From contig JACSVZ010000038.1 of assembly GCA_014706295.1 (NCBI GenBank), forward strand, positions 3,348,001 to 3,412,000: a DNA stretch of 64,000 bases. Direction: 5' to 3'. Positions within the stretch are counted from its first letter, which is position 1. Each line of letters begins with the position of its first letter. Of this stretch, positions 48,561 through 58,141 are shown piece after piece. The notes beneath the pieces were generated by a model, which saw only the letters and a program-made list of their open reading frames with translations, was not told the origin of the DNA and did not search any database. The DNA is from Lycocorax pyrrhopterus obiensis (lineage: Eukaryota; Chordata; Aves; Passeriformes; Paradisaeidae). Made by a program: the position numbers and the translations under genes.

Positions 48561-50336
48561 AGCACTGGGCACCACAGCAGGGCCTGACTCTCTTTCCCCC
48601 ATACTTTACCCTCCATGTGCACAGGTGAGATGTGCATCACACAATGTTAGTGAGCAACTGTGGGAGATGAGGCATCCAGCTCCAGGTGAGCCATGAGTAA
48701 AAGAGCATATACTGATGCTTCCAGGCTGCTGTGAGGTGGGTGAGTCAAGGGTGGCACAGTGTGGCCCCCAGGCTGTCCTAGCCCAAAATTATGGCTGACA
48801 TGAATCTGCTGACTCCAGTAGAGGTGGACATCTGGTGCCATTTTGGATCATTTTAGAAATAGTTTGGCACAGTTGTTTCCTTCCTCCTGCACACAGTAAA
48901 TTTCAAAGATCTCCATACATCACATTATTTCATTCAGAAATGTATGCCCAAGGGAACCTTTTCTTGGATGGATGCACTTGGAATGACATTGCTTTTCTCA
49001 TTCTCACAGGTACAGCAGACACAGTGCCTGCAGATAAGGGCAAGGCCTTGTTCAAAAAGCTGAAGTCATGTCTAAACAAGGGAAAGGACCTATAACTTTG
49101 TCAGATGAATGTAAGCATGTGATAAAGCAGGTCAATATCCTGAGAAACAATTTGAAAGGCAATACCAGTCTCTGAAACATTGGCAAGACTGCTGGATTCA
49201 GAGATGATGGTGGCAGACAGCAGGAACACTGAGACAGGTCAGGCTAGAGCCAAGAAATGCAGTGAGCTGCCCTGTATGGCTCCCCAGCTGAGGGAGAGAG
49301 GGTCCAATACCTGACATCTAACTGAGGCCACATTCCAAGAGGATCTACTTCAAGCCAATGTGAGAAGCTACAGCCCTCTGTAGTCTGACATGCAGACTGG
49401 TCAGAGCAGTAGAAAGTATTATATGTGATAGAATTTTTGGAAACAGATATGAACATAATAGGAAAGAGTCCCCATGGGGTGGTCTGTGGGGAAGTTACGT
49501 CTCACTCTGCTGGAGTTACCCCAAAGAATTGGTGTGCAGCTGTGTGTTGTTGCAGGTGCCCCCAAAAAGGGGGAGGGAAAGGCAGATGGCAAAATCAGCT
49601 GATAATGAAGGTTCCTCAAGATGGTGTTGCAGATTGGCTGCTGCAGTTCACAGCCCTGAGAGACTGACAGAACACAGCTGAAGCTGAGTGGAGCAGAGGA
49701 AGGTGGTGCACGAGAGAAGGTGTCTTGAAGTGCTGGGCTGTGTGTGAGCACTCCAGAAATGCTCTGGGGAGCAGTGCCTCAGCTTTGTGCTCAGTACATG
49801 GTGGTTCAAAATGCAAACAGGATATGGGATGTTTCTGGCCAAGATGAAGGAAGCAAAACTGAGACTGCTGGAGCCCTGAAGATGCCAGAAGATTTTAATG
49901 GATGTAGACAGTCTCCCCTGGGACCTCCATCCACACCCTCTGCCAAGTGTCAGAGTTGATTAAGAGATGAGGGCTTTGCAGCCTGAGAAGGAAAAGCCTG
50001 ATAGAAAGAGGGGGCAAGAGAGATGCCCCTGCTGATAAGTGTCACCAGGTAGGGACTTTAGTCATCTGTGAAGCAGAGTGAAATTGAGATCAGCCACCTC
50101 CTCAACCCATTAAATTGCTCTCTTGTACTAGGGCATCTTACCCCACCTCCAAGCTCACAAAACAAGTGATGCTATTTCAACTAGTCTGACATACTCATGG
50201 GATTAAGCAAGAGGTGGGGACAGTGAGTGATGAGCTGTTGAATTGGGAATCCTGATTTAGCAGTGAGCTTTATGCCTCAATAATACCTGCTTGCTGCAGG
50301 CAGCCTCTGCTTTCTGTGCCCACCATCTTGACCAGA

Positions 50337-52251
50337 ATGGGAGTGTCAGAGGGGTTCTGGCACCATGAATACTGGCTGCCAGCTGGAGCTATCTGGGAAG
50401 ACTTGGAGGAGTCTGCAAACATACACTACCCGCAGCCTCAGCACCTCCTGCTCTGCATCCCTGGTGCCCTGCTATTGATCTTTGATACATCTTTGAAAGG
50501 TGAGTGCAGCACCTCTGGTTTCTCCTGTGCTGGTTGCCACCAGGGCTGCTCCAGAATAACCCTTACCTGCCTCCTGACCACTACAAAGGGTACGTGGGAT
50601 TGCCCTCAAGAATAATGAATCTTTCTGCTTTTCATAGCATATGGGATTTGTGTGGCAGCTCTTTCCTCTGACCTCCCTCTCTCCTGTACCTGTAGGTGTG
50701 AAAAGACAAGTCCATCTCTCAGTCACACCACAGCTGTGCATGGTGGGTCCCTCTGGAGAGAGTCCAAGACAGATAAGGGAGCTTGCAACACAGATAAGGG
50801 ATTTACTGGGTATGTCAGTGCTGGGAGCCCCTAGCTGAGCCAGGGCTCAGCCTGATCCTAGAGGATGCTCCTGAAGCTGCCATGTGAGCTCCCTACCCCT
50901 GAGCTCCTAGGGCTGCTGTGGGACCACTTTGCTCACACTGCTCTTTGCCCAGCTCTGCCCTGCTTTCTCCCCCTGACACCGGAGGACCCCAATTCTGTCA
51001 GGGGTGATGATGCACTCCAGCGTCCCAGCTGCAGGCACATCACCCCAGGGGAGCCTGAGGACTGGCTGGCATCTCCCCAGAACTTGTGTGTGGAAATGAG
51101 GCAGATCCACATTGCTTGTCCCATGAAATGGATTCAGACAGGGCTTTGAGCCCGTTTTCCAGGAGCAAGGACTGACGCACGGGGAGGTACAGACCAGCCC
51201 TCACACACGGGAAATTGGAAGCCGGTCAGTTAAAGCAGGGCCGTGTGCTGGTGTGGGCAGAACTGCCAGGATGCTTCCCACCAGGCAGAGCAGGAGTTCA
51301 GGGGGGGAAGAGGGGAGGACATGAAGTGGCAAAGCTGAGGTCAGCAAACCTGCCCTAAGCTGGGACAGAGGGTCTCTCCTGGAGGAGCTGGAGGAGCACT
51401 GACCCATCTGCCCCGAGTGCTGGCTCCTGCCTGCAGCACGCAGCCATGTGAGAAGATGTGGCAGATGAGGGCTGTAGGAAGAGCCAGAGTTAATTCCAGG
51501 GTCATCCAGTCTTCCCTCAAAGAAAGGAAGGCAAGTTACACTTGCCTGGCTTCCTAGAAACAACATGATTTAGAACGCAATGCCTCCCACTAGAGCTTTG
51601 CTGGGGTTTCCTGCAGGAACCAGCATATCCCCACGTGTTCTGTCCTTGGCTCCTGCTGCAGCAAGTGGTCAGGTACCCTGGGCACAGAGCCCATGGGACA
51701 CTCAGACACTTACAGACTGGTTTTGTGGCATCCTCTGGACTGCTCAGGAGCACTGTAAAGAGGACCAGCATGCACTCCAACACAGAGGCATGCTCTGTGT
51801 CCTGTTGCCTCAGCAAAATTAATTATTGCTTATTTAGCCATCGTTACTGTTGTCTCCACTGTACATCCTCAGCTTTGCCTTGGTGCCATTGTGTTTCTGA
51901 AGAAAGGGCATTGGCCTGACAGAGCCACCAAGCCTTGAGTGTGTGCTGGAGCAGTACTGGGAGCCTTGGGCTATGCCTTGGGCTGGGTGTGCAAGCACTC
52001 TGGCACTGCTGGAGTGCTGGGGCAGTACATCCAGCACAGAACACGGCACTGGCAGCATCTTCCTGTTGGCTGACCCTGGCTGCCAGTGTGGGCACACAGG
52101 TCCTCTCCTGCCAGAACTCTTTCCTCTCACAGAACCGTGGCTCTGCCCTTGGGCAGGGCATTGGGGACATTGGGACAAGCAGAGGCCCAAAGTTCAGACC
52201 AATGCCACGCTGGAAGGCTTCTACATTCTGCTGGGCAAAACCCCAAAGAAG
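50337..52251 (+). pseudogene. Second ceramide synthase-like fragment (two exons)
   Basis: Two exon copies homologous to CERS4 coding exons 1 and 2 lie 5.5-7.4 kb beyond CERS4 in the same orientation. Exon A (50337-50499) reads EGFWHHEYWLPAGAIWEDLE, then IHYPQPQHLLLCIPGALLLI, and ends GAAAG|GTGAGT. Exon B (52133-52251) reads DKQRPKVQTNATLEGFYILL and ends AAGAAG|GTGAGT. Exon A is 10 bases shorter and exon B one base longer than the CERS4 exons, so the join stays open, but about 20 residues around it (DTSLKEPWLCPWAGHWGHW) are out of family frame. No homeobox-like or TLC exons were found downstream, where CR1 and LTR insertions lie. Divergence is high, so this is an old paralogue, most likely a truncated pseudogene. 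Transcription has not been excluded. Confidence 0.8.
50500..52132 (+). other. Interval between the two paralogue exons
   Basis: A 1.6-kb former intron with short overlapping frames on both strands and no recognised repeat. It is much shorter than the 7.6-kb equivalent intron of CERS4. Confidence 0.5.
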
Positions 52252-52569
52252 GTGAGTGTCCCCTGTGTCTCATTGTCCCAAGAGCCCAGGCAAGCAACAC
52301 CTCTTTCTGTTGCTACCCCAGGCCAGGCAAACCAGCCTCTCAAGCAAGGCAGTTACTGTTAACCACCTTCCCAGGGAAAGATGTATAAGCAGATATTGCA
52401 GCAGCTTCCAACATGTTCAACAGCTGCAATCCCAGCACCTCCTGACCTGCTGCATGTCAAACACAGCAGCTGCTGTGAGAGCTGCTGGCTCTGGCGAAAA
52501 GGCAGCCACCACCCCTTTGGGTAGAGTCTATTAAGGCTGCTTATTTTCGGCAGAACTGCAAGTCCTTCA

Positions 52570-53530
52570 GAATCACAGAATCATTTAGGTTGGAAAAGCT
52601 CTCTGAGATCACCAAGTCCAACCATTCTCCCAGCACTGCCAAGGCCACCATTATGTCCCCACATACCACATCTACACACGTTTTAAATCTCTTCAAGAAT
52701 GGGGACTCCACCACTGTCCTGGGCAGCCTGTGCCAGGGCTTCAAGTTCTTCCAATCTAAACCTCCCCTGGCACAACTTGAGGCCAATTACATCTTATTCT
52801 ACCTTCTGTCAGAGAATTGTAGAGAGCAAGGTCTCCCCTGAGCCTCCTTCACCCCAGGCTGAGCCCCTCCAGATCCCTCAGCTGCTCCTTATCAGCCTTG
52901 TGCTCCAGCCCTTCCCCAGCTCTGTTCCCTTCACCGGACATGCTACAGCCCTTCAATGACTTTCTTGTCATGAGGGGCCTAAAATCGAACCCAGGATTTG
53001 AGGTGGGGCCTCACCAGTGCCCAGCACAGGGGGACGGTCACTGCCCTGGTCCTGCTGGCCACACTATGGCTGGTACAGGCCAGGTGCCATTGGCCTTTTT
53101 GGCCACCTGGACACTCCTGGGCTCATGTTCAGCCACTGTTGACCAGCACCCCCAGGCCCTTCTCCACTGGCGGCTTTTCAACCACTCTGCCCCAAACTTG
53201 GAGTGTTCCATGGGGTTCTTGTGACCCAAGGGCAGGGCCTGGCACTTGGCCTTGTTGAACCTCACACCATTGGCCTTGGCCCATTGATCCAGCCTGTCAA
53301 ATTGCCTCTGCAGGGCATTCCTGCCCTCCAGCAGATCAACATTCCACCCAGCTTGGAGTCATCTGTGCAATGACTGAGGGTTCCCTCGATCTCCTTTTCC
53401 AGATCATCGATGAAGATATTAAATACGACTGGCCCCAAAACTGAGCCCTGGGGAAAACCATTGGTCACCAGTCTCCAGTTGGATTTAGCTCCATTCACCA
53501 CCAAGATCATGATCTCTGGGCCTGGATCAT
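52570..53530 (-). mobile_element. CR1 LINE, 5'-truncated, antisense, with reverse transcriptase remnant
   Basis: The 3' end lies at 52570 ('gaatcatttaggttgg' on the plus strand) and the copy runs about 960 bases. At its 5' side the minus strand encodes [20 protein letters not shown], then [17 protein letters not shown], the conserved G-x-PQGS-x-LGP and active-site neighbourhood of CR1 reverse transcriptase. The catalytic segment downstream is degraded (CTDDSKL for FADDTKL). It lies where the next exons of the ceramide synthase-like fragment would be expected. Confidence 0.93.
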
Positions 53531-55145
53531 GACTCACACTGATGCATGGATTTTAAAAAATACTTTAATCTGTATGAAGCTTTGTCAGAATAATTATAAA
53601 ATGTTCATGAACTCATCTTTACATTAATTTTAATCACAGTTTATAAACCTTAACTCTTGTCATGTTATTTGGAATTCATGCAGAAAATGAGGATGATGGA
53701 ATTTATGCCTTTGAGCCTTCTTCTTGGTGTAACAAAATGTTTGGTTTGAAAGAAAACAGAAAGCTTTGACTATAATGCAAGTGTTGTGGAATGAGTTTAT
53801 GGGAAGTTAGCTACTATCAGCTTTTCCAGGCAGTGGTAAAGAAAGAAGAACAACTTCAGCCCAGTTAAAGGCTGGAAGGGTTGCCAGATGTGTGTACACA
53901 AAAGCCATTCTCCAAGGCTGGTACCCGTGTGTGACTTCTGGAGGAATCATTGCCAATGCCCTCCCAGCATGTTGAATATCCCATCTCCTGAATCCCTCAT
54001 GATTTTCTTGTTTCAGATACGTGGTGGGTCACCTTAAATTTACTGTGCTGTTTTTTCTGTACTAATTTTATCTTAATAGACCTTTAAGCTTTAAGGCCTT
54101 TTTTAGTCTGCTAAGAATTTCTTGGGAAATTCTAACTAGTATGGTTTGCACCTTCTTTCTCTCATAGGAACTAGTGCTTATAACACAAGGAGTGTGAATA
54201 GAGGGGCAGAGGCTGTGGCTCTAGATTAATTAGTAGAATTAATTCATTAATATAGTTAAAACCCTGGTGGGTTTTTTTTTCTGTGGGTTCTTCTGTTCCA
54301 GTTGAATTGATCTTTGAACTTGTAGTGTTCTGTTTTCTGCCTTTCCTCCCCTCAGCATGGAGGGTCATTTCTCCAGAAGCTCAAACAGTGCATAACACCC
54401 ACACTAAGAGGACAGCAAAATGTTACTCACGATAATGGGAAAATGACAAGCCAGGAGATGATGAAAACCACAGCGAAAACATTGAATACTGTTTCACAGA
54501 CCCACTTCCATTTCAGGTAATGGAGTATCTTGGCAAGCTGTAGAGAAAAGAATTTCCATATATCCCTTGTACCTGTGTTCTCCTTTTAGGGGCTGAGGGA
54601 TTTCCCACATCCTGCAAGGATGACCAGGCTTGTAGGGATGTATCCCAGTCCCTTTGCATCCAATTACTTTTCCACAAGAGCAGTAGAACTAGTACCTCCT
54701 AAATGCACTGTCACTAACGTACATGTGTCCCACTCATGGGCATGGCACTGATGTGTGTTGTGTAGCAACGTGCACAGGTGCCAGTGCTGCCCACAGGCAT
54801 GAGCACAGGCCTGCAACTGGGAGAGTGACTTTTTACACAGACATGTTAGGAAGTCTGCAGGCCTGCTACCCTGACAGAGCTGTCACAGTGGCAGGTTGCT
54901 TTTAACCAATACCTCTCAGCCTCTCCCCTTCTCTGGAGACGTTAATCATTCAGCTCAGGAACTCTCTTGCTGTGTCACATCAGAGAACAGACTCTGACAA
55001 CACAGATGACAGCAGCAGTTGCAGTGCAGCCTCTCAGCTCGCTTCTGTTGCACCAGTGGGGCAGTCACTCACTCTCTTTCCATCCTTGGGAGGCCTGAGT
55101 GCCCTTGGAGGTCAATCCCCTACCACCCTGAGTGCGTAGTCCTGC
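53531..55145. other. Gap between CR1 and LTR, possible orphan exon
   Basis: Mostly featureless. The segment 54357-54518 lies between CTCCCCTCAG and TTTCAG|GTAATG and stays open for 54 codons. No family was recognised. Confidence 0.4.
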
Positions 55146-56434
55146 TGTCGGGGTTTAATGCTGGCTAAGTGCTAGGTACCCCCAAAAACCTACTCACGTA
55201 TTTTCCTCTGCTATAGCTGAGCACAGAAGGGGAAATTAAAACAAAGACTTCATGAAGTAAGGATTAGGAGAAAAACACTTTAAGACAAAACAGGTTCAAA
55301 ACTTAAACAGTATGAAGAAAATTTATTATTAACAGAATTAAAAGTAAAAAGGGTAGTAAGAACTAAAATAAACCTTCATAACACTTATTTTTCTCCCAAC
55401 CCCCTCTCTCTTTCCCATTGACAGCGCAAGGACACAAAACATGGGGTTTTGGTCAGTCTTTTACTTTCTAAGAATCTTTCTTCAGTTTGTTCAGGGAAAG
55501 GAGTTCTTTCTTCTGTTGTGCTGTGGGGTCCTTCCCACAGGGGACAGTTCTCTACGAATTTCTCTAGCGCGGTTTTAACCTCCAAACAGCAGCCCGGCCG
55601 ACGTGCTGTAACATGAGTCACTCCCATGGGCCAAGCAGTCTTCCCACAACTGCCTAGTGTGGATCATTTTAATTCAAGGGATTTAGTCTGTTAAGGATGA
55701 GCTGTTCTAGTTTGGAAGCAAGGGTCCTCTCTCTCTATTCGAGTTCCTCACTAGATTACAGCTTTTCAGTATCCACACGCTCCAGTGTGAGCACTGTTCC
55801 TCACGGGCTGCGCGTGGATATCTGCACCCCCCCAGGCACCTCATGAATTACAGGGCAAACAGTTTTTGTATTCTAGTCCTCACCACGGCTTGCAGAAGAA
55901 TCTCAGCTCCGGCACTTGGAGCGCTTCTTCCCTCTCCTTTTCACTGACCTCAGTGTCACCATGTTGGTTCTTCTCATGTGTCCTCGCTTTTCCTTCTTCT
56001 CTGACTCGGAAGAACGCTGGTGTCTGTAGGTTCTTTTGTTCTCAAGTACCATCAGTTGAAAAGTTCTTACAGAGCTTTGCTGCGCTGAAAAGGTTAATTC
56101 CGTCTGGGCTCCATACCGGGGAATTGTTCGCCACGTTTTCATTGCTGGCCACGCGGTCTCTGCCGGCACCGCATGGGCGGCCCCGGCCTCGTGTGGCCCC
56201 GGCCGCGCCAGGATCGCCCCCGGGGCCGCCTCACCACCCCTCGGGAGAAGAAAGAGAACTGCCCACGCTTTTTTCCTTTCTTAAATATGCCATCACAGAG
56301 GTGTTACCAACTTCTCTAATTGGGCTGGTAACTTGCCCATCGTCAGAGCCTTCAGCGATTGGCTCTGGGCCGGACATAGTAGAAGCTTCGAGCAGCTCCT
56401 CCCGCCCACTAAAACCAGACGTGTTAAACCAACA
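55146..56434 (+). mobile_element. Avian ERV solo LTR, CpG-rich copy
   Basis: It starts TGTCGGGGTTTAATGCTGG and ends near 'gtgttaaaccaaca'. Internal blocks match the two LTRs in the CERS4 intron: 'ggtccttcccacaggg', 'cactgacctcagtgtcacc' and 'catcacagaggtgttacc'. CpG-dense stretches survive at 55560-55605 and 56150-56235. Flanks are 'cctgc' on the left and 'tctgc' two bases beyond the proposed end, a possible imperfect duplication. A 237-codon frame inside has no viral or cellular domain and is not called. Confidence 0.75.
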
Positions 56435-57589
56435 CATCTGCCTGGGAAATGCTCTTTCTCATACACAGTCTTTAATTACAGTTATGTGCAGGACCCTGCT
56501 CCTTGCACCCTCATTTCAGTGCTTTGGGATGAGCATTTTTATTCTGAGTCTCTGCAGCTGTGAACCCAAAGAGGACTAAGAAAACTGAAGCCAGATTCTT
56601 AAGACTCAGTGTGCAAATGTTTGTCATCACATACCTGAATGCATAAATCCAGAACAGTGTCCCTCCTTCTGTGGTGCTCTCCAGCCTGGAATAAAGGTAA
56701 TTTTAGCTATAATTCCATAACCTGTGAAACTTGCTTATTTCAGGCTAAAATGATACTGTAGTATATGATACAAAATAATTCGTGCTAAAGTTTTAAAGAT
56801 TACAGCATTTTGCTGAGACTGAGAAAAAGCACAAGCAGGTGACCACCAGAATTTTGCTGTTCAAGGGATTTCTGTCTGAAGAAGCCCCGGCAAGGTACAT
56901 TCCAATTGCATTCCACAGATAAGCATTTCGTGGGATTTCCTCGTCTGGCAGAGCTCCAGGATGTGTGTGTATATACAGAAATATGGTTCCAGGATGTGTG
57001 TTCCGTGTATGTATATGCAACAATAATATACTTTCACCAGAAACTGATTCCAACAGCACAAATCGACTACTGATTCCAGGAACTGTCCTCAGACATGGTG
57101 AAAAAAAACCCAGGAAAATTATATTGTTGTATTGAAAAGATAAAATCAACAAAGAAGGAAAAAAGTATAAACACACCTCAGAGAAACCTCAGTGGTGAAC
57201 AGGCGAGATTCGAACCGATACAGGTCGGAACTCAGTTCACCCAGCGCCGATCGCCTGGCTCGGCGTTGCTTCTGCTTCGTGGCTCTTTCCGAATTTTATA
57301 CTTTGATTATTAATAAATTCTCTTTAATCATAATATTGATTGGCTCGTTTATAACAATACTGATATTGGGTATGGCTTGACAGCAATTGCTGTTTGGGGT
57401 TTGTTTGGGTTTTTTTTGCTCTGTCCTACAGCACTATGGGTTTATAATCCTGCTGAAGATTCCCTTGACACACATTTGATTTATTATTTAGATCCTACGA
57501 TATTTTCTAACACTGATGCAGTGATTTTCCTGTTCCTTCCAGATGTTCAAAGGACAGAGAGCCACAGAGGTTAAAGGTCAGAACAGCCC
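56435..57589. other. Gap before the Kelch gene
   Basis: No gene recognised. The part at about 57180-57300 is unusually CpG-rich for its AT-rich surroundings and is followed by AATAAA and a pyrimidine-rich stretch, possibly another LTR end. Confidence 0.4.
57125..57356 (+). mobile_element. Possible short LTR
   Basis: The segment could run from TGTTGTATTG to TTTATAACA with AATAAA at 57312-57317. It contains a CpG cluster ('gcgccgatcgcctggctcgg') and a 'gcgagattcgaacc' word that resembles the T-loop of a tRNA read in reverse. No target duplication was found, and the limits are a guess. Confidence 0.25.
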
Positions 57590-57828
57590 TTTATTGAGCA
57601 TGAACCCTAAGGAGTTTATGTACCATAAAAATACCGTCACCGTTTTCAATAATGACCTGCAACCTTTGTGTAGACAAAGTTTTCACTGGCTTTTGCTTCA
57701 AGTTCATTTGTCAAGTAGAAAAAAAAAAAAAAGGTAAAATTACAAAGGAACAAAAATTAAAAAATGTCACAGGCCAAAGCTGATGCAGTCTAACTCCCTT
57801 CAGCTGTAAAGCACATGATCTTCCACTC
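57590..57828 (-). other. 3' UTR of the Kelch-like gene
   Basis: From the TAG stop down to AATAAA (minus strand, 57590-57595). It contains a 13-base A run on the plus strand. The extent assumes this signal is used. Confidence 0.55.
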
Positions 57829-58141
57829 TCATGCCCATGTATCGAATCTTCGCACAGAGACACAGCCACGAATAGGAACGGGGCAAGGGAGTTTGTTATC
57901 AACGACCTGGCACACATCAATGTAGGGATCAAAGAGGACTACAGTGGGGAGGGCACTGTTTCCCTTCCTCTGTCCAAGGAGATAAATTTGTCCATTCACG
58001 GTGCTGCATCCCATGAAGAACTTCTGGGTCAAGCATTCCTCATTCACTTGGGTCCATTCATCTGTCTCCACATCAAATCGAAAAGCTCCCCCTCCTACAG
58101 TGTACAGAGCCCCATTCAGGGACGTGATGCAGAGGTCATAC
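57829..58141 (-). CDS. Kelch-like gene exon 3: Kelch blades 5-6 and C-terminus
   Basis: It follows CTCTCAG and encodes YDLCITSLNGALYTVGGG through CVSVRRFDTWA and a TAG stop. The last blade has GQ instead of the usual GG pair. Confidence 0.9.

Larger units (their letters stand above)
45206..50336. other. Repeat-rich gap downstream of CERS4
   Basis: Between the CERS4 3' end and the ceramide synthase-like fragment this stretch holds a solo LTR, a tRNA-derived SINE and an antisense CR1. The rest has scattered short frames. One frame at 48835-49095 ends in FKKLKSCLNKGKDL after an acceptor-like site and is discussed as a finding. No established gene is recognised. Confidence 0.6.

Noticed and set aside
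55866..56579. A 237-codon open frame on the plus strand
   Set aside because: It lies mainly within an ERV LTR, shares blocks with two other LTRs and has no recognisable viral or cellular domain.
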